Origin: a bacterium
GTDB taxonomy: Bacteria > Patescibacteria > Dojkabacteria > JAKAPS01 > JAJZLI01
Reading direction: 5' to 3'
Length of the DNA: 64,000 bases
Assembly: GCA_021846685.1 (NCBI GenBank)
Contig: JAJZWL010000005.1
Span: 1-64,000, forward strand
The notes under the pieces were generated by a model. The model worked only from the letters and a program-made list of their open reading frames with translations. It made no database searches and had not been told where the DNA came from. Each line of letters starts with the position of its first letter. The first letter of the stretch is position 1. Position numbers and translations under genes: made by a program. This document shows, in pieces, positions 1 through 7,537 of this stretch.

Positions 1-395
1 ATGCTTTATTTGAAGCAAATAAGTGTACTCAAATATCTTTTGATACTAAATCAGAAAAGATCAACTGGGTCAAACAATTCCTTAATAAAGTAAAATATAA
101 AAGGATAGAACAAAAGACACTGAAAACCAAGATTAAAGCAATAATAGCAGATTCTACAGGGCTATCTGATAGAACAATAGATCTTTGGATATATAAATAT
201 AAACATGGAAAACTTAAATCAAAAACATATAAAAGAAATACATTTCACAAGATATATACATGGGATGATATAATACTACTAGTAAAGGTAGATGCAGCAA
301 CAGAAAGAATCTCTGCTTTATCTTTATGTACTCTATTTAGAAGAGAGTATAATATATTTCATAAAGATGAATTTGAATGTTTTCACTTCTATTAA
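1..395 (+). pseudogene. Truncated IS-type transposase N-terminal fragment (window edge)
   Basis: An open frame enters from the left edge (codons start at base 3) and ends at TAA 393-395. A segment near codons 47-60 (STGLSDRTIDLWIYKYK) looks like the helix-turn-helix that precedes the DDE core in integrase-type transposases. It is followed by VDAATERISALSLCTLFRREYNIF, shortened here to its key features: an acidic residue, a serine, then R-R-E-Y-x-x-F. This resembles the linker of rve/IS481-like transposases (pattern VDALHETLSGPAT...REYEVF). The frame stops before any catalytic D-D-E core, so only the DNA-binding half is left. The family call is by pattern memory and is moderate; it could be another HTH protein. 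Confidence 0.42.
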
Positions 396-465
396 AAAGA
401 ATCTTTTCTGTTACGGGTTAATTTTATTGGGACTGAATTTTATCTAAAAACAAGAACTTAAGACT

Positions 466-1152
466 TTAAAATCCAAATTTTTCAAAATAAATATTCTTGA
501 GATTGATGTTGTTTGTTACAAGTAAATTTTTTATATCTATAACCATTTTTGGATTTCCACATATATAAAAAGATATCTTTCGTATATCAGGAGATTTATT
601 TAATTCTGTAAGTAAAATATTATTTATTTTTCCATAATATCCTGACCATCCTGATTTTTGAGATGTAAGAGTATAAAATTTTTCAATGTTGTCTATTTTT
701 ATATTAGGAATTTCTTCTATATTTCTTGCTGAGAAGAATAATTTCATTTGATATTTATTTTTATTTTCATTTATCATTTGAACAAATGGAGAAATTCCGC
801 TTCCTGTAGCTATAAACCAAATATTTTCAGATGTATCTTTTTTATTAAATTTAAAATCACCTAAGGGGCCTATATAATGCACTTGTTCATGTACAATGAA
901 TTGCCTAATTGTTCTTCTTCCTACACCTTCTCCATTTGTATTCACTATTATAGAAAAGACAGTTTTATCAGGAGATACATTATATATTGAATAGTTTCTT
1001 GGTATAAATTTTGCTATATAAAGTGTTACATATTCTCCTGGGTTAAATTCAATTTTATCTGTTTTAAAATCTATTTTAATAAGATTTGTAGATAATTTTT
1101 CTATATTAATTATTCGAGCTCTTTTTTTTGTATGAATAAATTTTTTAAACAT
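466..1152 (-). CDS. FNR-family flavin/NAD(P)H oxidoreductase subunit
   Basis: This 228-residue protein has the two-domain ferredoxin-NADP reductase fold. The flavin-binding R-x-Y-S motif is at residues 52-55 (RNYS), with a GVGRRT loop near 76-81 and GPLGDF at 95-100. The nucleotide-binding glycine motif ATGSGISPF is at 115-123 and YICGNPKM at 197-203. It ends in an aromatic tail (YFEKFGF), as FNR enzymes do. No iron-sulfur cysteines or membrane segments are visible, so it should be a soluble domain passing electrons from NAD(P)H to a partner. That partner is probably the adjacent four-helix membrane protein, whose gene lies just upstream and overlaps it by 8 bp. The physiological acceptor (ferric iron, oxygen or quinone) cannot be read from sequence. 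Confidence 0.85.
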   Translation of the reverse strand: MFKKFIHTKKRARIINIEKLSTNLIKIDFKTDKIEFNPGEYVTLYIAKFIPRNYSIYNVSPDKTVFSIIVNTNGEGVGRRTIRQFIVHEQVHYIGPLGDFKFNKKDTSENIWFIATGSGISPFVQMINENKNKYQMKLFFSARNIEEIPNIKIDNIEKFYTLTSQKSGWSGYYGKINNILLTELNKSPDIRKISFYICGNPKMVIDIKNLLVTNNINLKNIYFEKFGF

Positions 1153-1600
1153 GGATTATTTTTAATATCGTTAAAACAAAAGCATAGTGAAATATTAAAA
1201 GACCTAATATCATATGAACAAATACAAATAATACAGCTATAGATCCTAAAATATAGTGATACTTTGAAGAAGGTATTTGATATTGTCTAAATATCTTTAT
1301 ATTAAACATTTTAATAATACCTGTTATGAAAGCTAAGGTAAAGAAAAATAAGGCTACGAGTCCCGCCCAAAAATCTATATTAGTTATTTGAAAAATTGTT
1401 AAAGCTAAACTCACATGTATAATTACGAATATTACAGTGAGCCATGCTAGTACAATATGTAGTTTTGTAGCAGGAACTTGGTATTTAACCCATATTTTTA
1501 AATTTAATTTTTTGATAATTGCTGTAATTATAAGTAGACCCAAAAAAAAAGCAGCCAAAATGCCAGTTGCAGCTATGTAAGTCAAAATACCTAAATTCAT
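1145..1600 (-). CDS. Four-helix haem b membrane protein, ferric-reductase-like
   Basis: This 151-residue protein consists of four strongly hydrophobic helices. Two histidine pairs sit on separate helices with identical 14-residue spacing, His48/His62 and His115/His129. The local sequences repeat (ATKLH...VIIHVSLAL and SSKYH...VFVHMILGL), indicating an internal duplication and two bis-His haem sites, as in cytochrome b561 and FRE/NOX membrane domains. It is the first gene of a two-gene unit and its end overlaps the FNR-family gene by 8 bp. The pair therefore looks like a flavocytochrome b split into two polypeptides: electrons would pass from the flavin subunit through the haems across the membrane. 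The substrate is unknown. Confidence 0.75.
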   Translation of the reverse strand: MNLGILTYIAATGILAAFFLGLLIITAIIKKLNLKIWVKYQVPATKLHIVLAWLTVIFVIIHVSLALTIFQITNIDFWAGLVALFFFTLAFITGIIKMFNIKIFRQYQIPSSKYHYILGSIAVLFVFVHMILGLLIFHYAFVLTILKIIHV

Positions 1601-1682
1601 AAATTTTAAAATCTGTAATGAGAATCTATCTTATAATTCCTATTACAATAAATTATATTTCTTAATTCCAGATTAAATCGTA

Positions 1683-1796
1683 TTATATAGATTTAATTAT
1701 ATTAATATATTCTGGTATAAAATCTTTATTTCTCCTATAATATATCGGAAATTTTAGTATATCATATATTTTAGCTATTCTTAGCTGTTTTATTTC
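1683..1796 (-). pseudogene. Orphan 3' fragment of a family 2 glycosyltransferase (duplicated end)
   Basis: On the minus strand, 37 codons closed by TAA at 1683-1685 encode a peptide whose last 31 residues, beginning IAKIYDILKFPIYYRR, are identical to the C-terminus of the glycosyltransferase at 3098-3904. An in-frame stop at 1797-1799 cuts it off on the other side. At DNA level 1672-1785 matches 3087-3200 with only a handful of substitutions, several of them silent. The 1.3 kb between the copies holds just an AAA_14/DUF4143 ATPase and its promoter. The fragment is either the displaced true end of the gene or a duplication made when the ATPase arrived. Confidence 0.85.
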
Positions 1797-1831
1797 TTAT
1801 TATTGAAAAATAATATATTTGGTAAGAATAT

Positions 1832-2971
1832 TTAATAAATATTTAAGAATTCTAAAGCATTATTCGGATATATTACTTTCCATTCAGCTTCTTTTTTATA
1901 TGTTTCTAACCATTCTTTTGGCGCGGATATAGCTTTTTCTTTCCATTTTATCTCGTAACCAAATAGTTTTCCTTCACGTTCTTCAATAAGGTCAATCTCA
2001 TTTTGCTTCCATGTTCTCCAAAAATATTGATTAGCATATAAGTTGGTGTATGTTCGTAATTTCAGTCTTTCTACTATTATAAAATTTTCCCATAATTTCC
2101 CAATGTCATCTCGAATTTCAAGTGAATTAAAATTATTAATAATTGCATTCCTTACTCCAATATCGTAAAAATAATATTTAGCAGTCTTCGTAACTTCACT
2201 TCGTAAGTTTCGACTGAATCCTCCGAGTCTAAAAATAATATATGATTTTTCTAGTAAATCTAAATATCTTGCTACAGTATTCTTGTCAATATTTAAAGAT
2301 GAGCCAATTTCAGTAAGAGATACTTCATTTCCAATTTGATAAGCTAGTAATACTAGTAATTGAAATAATAAACGTGATCCTTTAACTTCTTGATATGTTA
2401 ATATATCTCGTAAAAGATATGAATCTACCAGTTCTCTTAAAAATTCAGTTCGTTTATCATCGTTAACTGCAGTAAGGACATTCGGATACATTCCAAATAT
2501 AAGATAATGAGGAAGTCTTTGTTGAAAAGTTCGTATTGGGTTTGGGTTATCTGCTAATATCTCAGTAAGTGATATGGGGAATAAATGACATGTTATTTTT
2601 CGTCCAGTGAGAGGTTCTCCTATTTGTCCAGCAAGAGAAAAAGAAGATGATCCTGTAATTATAACTGAGACATTTGGTATTGTATCATTAATGAGTTTTA
2701 AGGTTTGTCCAATTTTAGGAATGGCCTGAGCTTCATCTATAGCTAGTATTGTTGAATGCCCAATATATTTTTGTAAAATTGTACTATCTGCGATTTCAAA
2801 TATATGCTGAGTACTCATCTCATCACCATTATAAAGTGCTATTTCTTTTTTTGACTTATTAACAAAGTCATTGAGTAATGTAGTTTTCCCAACTCTACGT
2901 GGCCCAAGAATAACAAGAGTTTTTCCTGCTTCTAATTTTTCTTGAATATGTAAATATCTTTCTATTTGCAT
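1832..2971 (-). CDS. AAA_14/DUF4143 ATPase with wHTH and nuclease-like C-terminus
   Basis: This 379-residue protein has Walker A GPRRVGKT near residues 24-31, Walker B LAIDEAQ near 77-83 and a sensor-type ITGSSS. A winged-helix segment follows (SLTEIGSSLNIDKNTVARYL), and a C-terminal DUF4143 domain carries EIDLIEEREGKLFGYEIK. The E-I-D ... E-I-K spacing looks like a PD-(D/E)xK nuclease core. Members of this family are common as isolated genes in bacteria and archaea and their role is unsettled; mobile, defence-like and toxin-like functions have been considered. A paralogue of exactly the same length lies at 54079-55218. An inverted-repeat operator lies just upstream, and the whole unit is bracketed by copies of a glycosyltransferase 3' end. 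Confidence 0.88.
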   Translation of the reverse strand: MQIERYLHIQEKLEAGKTLVILGPRRVGKTTLLNDFVNKSKKEIALYNGDEMSTQHIFEIADSTILQKYIGHSTILAIDEAQAIPKIGQTLKLINDTIPNVSVIITGSSSFSLAGQIGEPLTGRKITCHLFPISLTEILADNPNPIRTFQQRLPHYLIFGMYPNVLTAVNDDKRTEFLRELVDSYLLRDILTYQEVKGSRLLFQLLVLLAYQIGNEVSLTEIGSSLNIDKNTVARYLDLLEKSYIIFRLGGFSRNLRSEVTKTAKYYFYDIGVRNAIINNFNSLEIRDDIGKLWENFIIVERLKLRTYTNLYANQYFWRTWKQNEIDLIEEREGKLFGYEIKWKEKAISAPKEWLETYKKEAEWKVIYPNNALEFLNIY

Positions 2972-2979
2972 ATATTGAG

Positions 2980-3034
2980 CATATATCTAATTCACCGAAA
3001 TGTCAATATTACGGTGAATGTAATTCACTGTAAT
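2980..3034 (-). promoter_or_regulatory. Promoter and operator-like repeats of the first DUF4143 ATPase
   Basis: Arms ATTACGGTGAAT (3008-3019) and ATTCACTGTAAT (3023-3034) form a 12-bp inverted repeat with one mismatch and a 3-nt gap. A third half-site, ATTCACCG, lies at 2990-2997. Reading toward the ATPase on the minus strand, a perfect -35 TTGACA is at 3001-3006 and a -10-like TATATG at 2980-2985. The third half-site thus sits in the promoter spacer and the palindrome directly upstream of -35. This suggests repression by a dimeric regulator, possibly the winged helix of the ATPase itself. Confidence 0.6.
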
Positions 3035-3086
3035 AATATAAAAATGTCTTTATGTAATATATGGAAGTTTTAAAAATGAGATATAA

Positions 3087-3200
3087 ATTAAATCGTATTA
3101 TATAGATTTAATTATATTAATATATTCTGGTATAAAATCTTTATTTCTTCTGTAATATATTGGAAATTTCAATATATCATATATTTTAGCAATTTTAATC
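3087..3200. repeat. Right copy of ~114-bp direct repeat flanking the ATPase gene
   Basis: This stretch is the 3' end of the glycosyltransferase at 3098-3904 plus about 11 bp beyond its stop. It recurs in the same orientation at 1672-1785, 1415 bp away, with few mismatches. The match begins abruptly outside the stop codon, so it is not simply protein-level conservation. Confidence 0.85.
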
Positions 3201-3904
3201 TCTCTTTTCATTTTATATTTTTTCAAGAGTCTATATTTATTAATAAGTGAGTATTTTAAATTATTGAGACTATTTGGGTTTCCTCTTAAATGTATGCAAT
3301 ATGCACTTTTTACAAATAAATTGTCATAACCTTCCTTTATTAATCTTATCCCAAGATCTAAATCTTCATAGTAAGAGACAAATCTTATATCAAAAAACCC
3401 TACATCTATAAGTGCAGATCTTCTATATACTGCAGCAGCAGCACATGCAGCCATTATGCTCCTGTTCTCTTTAGGAATTCTCTTTATATCTTTTGCGCTA
3501 TATCCAAAATTAAGATAAATACCGCAGCTATCTATTTTGGTTTTTTGTAAGTTATTATAATAAATTCCTTGAGCAGATCCTATTATCAAATCTTTATCCA
3601 TTACTTCTATTATTTTTTGTATATATGATGGAGTTAAGTAGAGATCGTGATTAAGTGTTAATATATATTCTCCCTTTGAAAGTTTTAATCCTTGATTATT
3701 TGCTCTTGCAAATCCTATATTTCTTGTATTCTTTATTATTTTTTGATTTTTATTTATCTGTTTTATTGACTCTATTGTGCTGTCTTTGGAATTATTATCA
3801 ATTATTATTATTTCTATATCCTTATATGTTTGCTTTAAAAGTCTTATATAAGTTTCTTTTATAAATTTTTCACTATTGTATGTTACTAATATTACACTTA
3901 CCAT
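3098..3904 (-). CDS. Family 2 glycosyltransferase (rhamnosyltransferase-like)
   Basis: This 268-residue GT-A enzyme opens with VSVILVTYNS, followed by IIIIDNNSKDST (nucleotide-sugar binding) and the signature NIGFARANNQG. The metal-site position is LNHD near residue 84, and YYEDLDLGIRL near 178 supplies the catalytic-base region. The order and spacing match the GT2 group that includes rhamnosyltransferases (WbbL-like). It has no membrane helix, so it probably acts on the cytoplasmic face on a lipid-linked or surface glycan. The last 31 residues are duplicated on the far side of the neighbouring ATPase gene. The sugar donor cannot be predicted. Confidence 0.85.
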   Translation of the reverse strand: MVSVILVTYNSEKFIKETYIRLLKQTYKDIEIIIIDNNSKDSTIESIKQINKNQKIIKNTRNIGFARANNQGLKLSKGEYILTLNHDLYLTPSYIQKIIEVMDKDLIIGSAQGIYYNNLQKTKIDSCGIYLNFGYSAKDIKRIPKENRSIMAACAAAAVYRRSALIDVGFFDIRFVSYYEDLDLGIRLIKEGYDNLFVKSAYCIHLRGNPNSLNNLKYSLINKYRLLKKYKMKREIKIAKIYDILKFPIYYRRNKDFIPEYINIIKSI

Positions 3905-4013
3905 ATAAGAGCATTATATCTCATATAGCAAGAGTAAGTCTTGTTTTAGGTGTAAGGAAATTAACCACGAGAAAGATAAGGTTATTTGGGAATTAATATA
4001 AAGTTAATCTGTT

Positions 4014-7000
4014 TTAATGAACTAATCCTAGATAATACATATATACATAACCCCATTTTCTTAATATTTCATCTCTGAAGGTTCCATCATTCTCAAATTT
4101 AGTACTGAAATCTTTGTAATCTTGGAATAAATATTTATCAGAGAAAAGAGTATCTCTTTCTCCCTCAAATAGATCTTTATTTCTCCTAGATTTTCTTATA
4201 AACTCATTGAACTTTTTAGTTTCTGAATCAGACATGTTAGCTATATAATCTCTAATAATTTGCATGGAATATCTTGCTCGATCTCTTTTTATGGTTCTGT
4301 CTATAGTACTTTCATTTGGGTTTTTTATATAAAGATCTTCAAAAATTTTATTTGATTCCCTGTCTTTATTTCTAAGAGTATTTTGAGAATTATTGTTTAT
4401 TTTAAAATCTGCTCCATAACTATTACTTCTTTTACTACTATTTTGATTAGTTGTTTGAAAATTTCCTAAAGGAGCACTTATATCCAATCCATTATTAGTT
4501 CCTTGAAATCTTTCCAAAGAAGAGCCTTGTCCTAATTGATTGCTATTTACAACCTTTTTTGGTTTTTCTAAAGGAGTTCTTCCGACTATAGGAATAAACC
4601 AAGGCCATCCTATTTGAGTCTTAGGTGTGAAAGATCTTGATATTTTAGGTCTTCCAAAAAGACTGATTACTGTATGCTTAGCTATAGTTACTGGGGTTGC
4701 AGTATTTGTTCCAATGTAAGTTGCAACTGGATCACCTACTTGAGTTCCTAGTTTTGTTACTGATTGAGGGTCTATTGCTTCCACAAAAGCTCCATTAAAT
4801 TGTGCATGCCCACCAATTCTTGTTGTTGAAAATAATTTATATGCAGCAGAATCCTTTGGTATAATAACTTGCCCATTTTGTTGGACATTAAATACGAAAG
4901 CTTTATTCTGAGTAGCTTTACTAGCCGTAACCCAAACCTGCATCTTTCCTTGCTCGATAAGTGTTTTTGTCGCAATAACTCTAGTATTTGTCATATTTGA
5001 TATATTAAAAACAACATCTCCTTTTGAATTATATCCTGTGTTAGATCCCCACTGTAAGCCTAATTCATTTCCAGTATCTTTCCCTGGGGCATTATTATTG
5101 TTAAACCAATGATTTCTTTGAACAGGAGTATTTCCGGCTCTTACTGCATTATGTATAGATGTTCCTCCTGAGTTAACATAAGCAGTTGTTTGTTTGGTAT
5201 ATATCCCTTCTTTTTTTAAATATTGTATAGCACTCTTTGTAAGAGTTCCATTTTTGTTTAAAGGAACTTCCCGATATTGTTTCTCATTTACTAAAATTTC
5301 GGCAAAATGCCCTTTCGGATTAATACGTATAGATGCATCATGCATATAAGTAGTCTTTTTTATTTTTACTTGATTCCATTTATTTAATAGTCCTTCTAGA
5401 AAATCTTGTTTTATAACTCCATGCCTAATTGCCTCTTCATGATTCTCCATAAATTCTCTTGCTACTCCTTGAGCAATACTACCTACTGCAAGCCCTGTAA
5501 TTAGATTCCAAGCCATTTGTCTTGCTATTCTTCCTGTTTTTATTCCTTTAAATATTGAATCTTTTTGAGCCATATCTTCCTCAATTGACCTAACTGCTTC
5601 TCCAGTTTTATCATTGAGTAATTTTTCCATATTAAGATCTCCATCTTTATTTCCCAATACTTCATTAATATATTCTGTATTATCAGTAGATATTAATTTA
5701 GACTGAACATACTTAACATACCAATCGAGATCTGTAAATTCTTCTTGCATACTTTCTGGAGAAGAGAATAAAAATAAATCCATGGATCTATCTGCAGAGA
5801 TTAATCTTCTTGCTCTATATTCTCCGATTATATTAACCATCCTATTAAAGGATTCTGGGTCAACCTCTTTATCTTTGAATTTATCAAATAATTCTGATAA
5901 TTCTGATAAAGTATCTTTTACAGGCATTAGCTCATATGCAGTTTTTTGTATTTGCTCTCTTCTTTTTCCTTCTATAGTATTTAATCTTCCAGAAGAAACA
6001 TCTCTCATATGCATTTGCCTATCTCTTTTTATTCTTTGTTTTTCTTTTCCTGTAGCAAGTAGAGAACTGGCCACAGCTGCAGCTCCAAAAGAACCTATTG
6101 TTGCGGCTTTTGAAGAAATAACACTAAAAGCAACTCTTCCAATAACTGAGAAAGCACTAGCTACAACAGTCTCATTTACTAATTTCCCAGCAATCTTGCG
6201 ATTTTTTATATTTTCCAATAATCTATCTGTCTTACTGTATTCAACTCTTGTGACAGATAAATCTTTTGCTATACCTAAATTAATTACTATTAAATTTCTT
6301 ATCTCTTCTACTGATTTTCCGTGTTCTATTAATAATTTTATTTGATCTATGTATTTATCTATATTATCTTCAAATTTTTCAAAATTTGCATGAGTGCCTC
6401 CTTTTAAGGAAGATGTTTCAAATAATTCTGAAATTAATTGTCTTTTCTTATCTAAATATTCATCAGAAGCGATTTCTCCTGAAGATATCTTAAGAATAAG
6501 ATCTCTAAGATCATTGGCACTTTTATTTTCTTTAGCAATGACAGTCTTTTCAATATCCTTTTCAGTTTTTATACTACCTGCTTCAAATCTATCTGCTGTT
6601 TTCCCGGCTGTAACTTTAAACCTTTCTTCTTCTAACGCTTGTTTTTTATATTTTTGATATACAGTTCCTTCAAAGTATCCATATTTCCATATTTTTTTAA
6701 AAACTCCTGAAACTCCTTTAAGTTCATTTTTATTTGCAGTAAGTTTTTCTCTGGCCATATCATGGGCTCTTCTTTTTGTTTGGTCTGAAATATCTACAAC
6801 ATGTATGTTAATAGGATCTTCGGTGTTTGTTCCTTTATCTTTGTCTATTGAAACTAATGCAGTATTCGTAACAGGATCGATTGGTTCTATTTGCGTGCTA
6901 TTTGATTTATCTTCTTTAGGATTTGATGCATCTTCTGTATCTAAATTAGGATTAATAGCATCAGCTATAATCTCTTCAGCAGCCCTAATTACTTTAGCAG

Positions 7001-7088
7001 TTTCTGTTACGAATTCTGCCTCTCTAACTATTGCATCTATTTCTGCTTCAGAGGGAGATATGTTTAAAGTGTCGGGTACTGTACTCAT
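4014..7088 (-). CDS. Very large unknown protein with two hydrophobic segments
   Basis: I do not recognise this 1024-residue protein, the largest reading frame here. The first ~100 residues are acidic and low in complexity. Residues 110-300 are charged and helical. A hydrophobic, Ala/Ser/Val-rich stretch lies at about 308-346, and a second hydrophobic helix near 526-545 (AWNLITGLAVGSIAQG). Between them is a conserved-looking helical part containing EYRARRLISADRSMDLF. The C-terminal half is rich in Asn, Thr and Gly with beta-like segments, then a basic tail after residue 880. There is no signal peptide. Its start overlaps the DUF5663 gene by 4 bp, so the two are probably co-translated. A scaffold or envelope role is possible but unproven. 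Confidence 0.8.
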   Translation of the reverse strand: MSTVPDTLNISPSEAEIDAIVREAEFVTETAKVIRAAEEIIADAINPNLDTEDASNPKEDKSNSTQIEPIDPVTNTALVSIDKDKGTNTEDPINIHVVDISDQTKRRAHDMAREKLTANKNELKGVSGVFKKIWKYGYFEGTVYQKYKKQALEEERFKVTAGKTADRFEAGSIKTEKDIEKTVIAKENKSANDLRDLILKISSGEIASDEYLDKKRQLISELFETSSLKGGTHANFEKFEDNIDKYIDQIKLLIEHGKSVEEIRNLIVINLGIAKDLSVTRVEYSKTDRLLENIKNRKIAGKLVNETVVASAFSVIGRVAFSVISSKAATIGSFGAAAVASSLLATGKEKQRIKRDRQMHMRDVSSGRLNTIEGKRREQIQKTAYELMPVKDTLSELSELFDKFKDKEVDPESFNRMVNIIGEYRARRLISADRSMDLFLFSSPESMQEEFTDLDWYVKYVQSKLISTDNTEYINEVLGNKDGDLNMEKLLNDKTGEAVRSIEEDMAQKDSIFKGIKTGRIARQMAWNLITGLAVGSIAQGVAREFMENHEEAIRHGVIKQDFLEGLLNKWNQVKIKKTTYMHDASIRINPKGHFAEILVNEKQYREVPLNKNGTLTKSAIQYLKKEGIYTKQTTAYVNSGGTSIHNAVRAGNTPVQRNHWFNNNNAPGKDTGNELGLQWGSNTGYNSKGDVVFNISNMTNTRVIATKTLIEQGKMQVWVTASKATQNKAFVFNVQQNGQVIIPKDSAAYKLFSTTRIGGHAQFNGAFVEAIDPQSVTKLGTQVGDPVATYIGTNTATPVTIAKHTVISLFGRPKISRSFTPKTQIGWPWFIPIVGRTPLEKPKKVVNSNQLGQGSSLERFQGTNNGLDISAPLGNFQTTNQNSSKRSNSYGADFKINNNSQNTLRNKDRESNKIFEDLYIKNPNESTIDRTIKRDRARYSMQIIRDYIANMSDSETKKFNEFIRKSRRNKDLFEGERDTLFSDKYLFQDYKDFSTKFENDGTFRDEILRKWGYVYMYYLGLVH

Positions 7089-7393
7089 ATGCTATTACTT
7101 AAATAAATAGTTCTAAAATTAATCAAGACGTCACTTATTATTTGATCGATGTTTGCAATATTTTGAGATATAAATTTAACAAGCTCTTCATCTGTAGCAT
7201 TTGTTTCAAATAAATTTTCAAATTCATCCAATTTATCCTCAGGAAGTCTTTTTATAACTTCAGAATTAATAGCGTCTTCTATAAGATCATATAATTCATC
7301 TTTTATTCTCTTTATATATTCAGGCTTAGAGGTATCAAAACCTTTCTCTGCTATTAACTGATCTATAAAATTCTCTAAATTTGTTGCATTCAT
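7085..7393 (-). CDS. DUF5663-like small acidic helical protein
   Basis: This 102-residue acidic, all-helical protein has the run DLIEDAINSEVIKRLPEDKL, then EFENLFETNATDEELVKFI and NIDQIISDVLINF. The pattern (helix ending in a LPEDxLxEFExL segment, then a helix preceding IxxxIxxxLxxFR) matches what I know of DUF5663, a family seen almost only in CPR bacteria and often next to large membrane or pilus genes. Its stop overlaps the start of the 1024-residue gene (ATGA, 7085-7088), making it the first gene of a two-gene unit. The function is unknown; a small adaptor or chaperone for the large partner is an inference. Confidence 0.7.
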   Translation of the reverse strand: MNATNLENFIDQLIAEKGFDTSKPEYIKRIKDELYDLIEDAINSEVIKRLPEDKLDEFENLFETNATDEELVKFISQNIANIDQIISDVLINFRTIYLSNSI

Positions 7394-7521
7394 ATACTCT
7401 TAATACCTAATATAATCCTATAATGTTTAATTATAAAATACCTTATAGTTTTTGTCAAATGTACTCTTGGGAAGTAGTTGGTGTCTGTAATAAATTAAAT
7501 AATCCATATTTCTATGTTTTT

Positions 7522-7530
7522 TGATATAAT
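7522..7530 (+). promoter_or_regulatory. Extended -10 promoter, leaderless start of rmlA-like gene
   Basis: TGATATAAT ends 7 nt before the ATG at 7538, so transcription should begin at or beside the start codon. This also decides the start: the longer frame from 7514 would begin upstream of the promoter element. Confidence 0.6.
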
Positions 7531-7537
7531 AACATAC

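Noticed and set aside
396..465. Possible IS end (TTACGGGTTAATTTTATTGG) after the transposase fragment
   Set aside because: No matching inverted or direct copy was found elsewhere in the window; a faintly similar GGGTTACGGTTAG at 25259 is too short and diverged.
5782..7110. Three plus-strand open frames of 87-187 codons
   Set aside because: They are antisense shadows of the 1024-residue minus-strand gene, with Ser/Leu-rich composition typical of reversed coding sequence.
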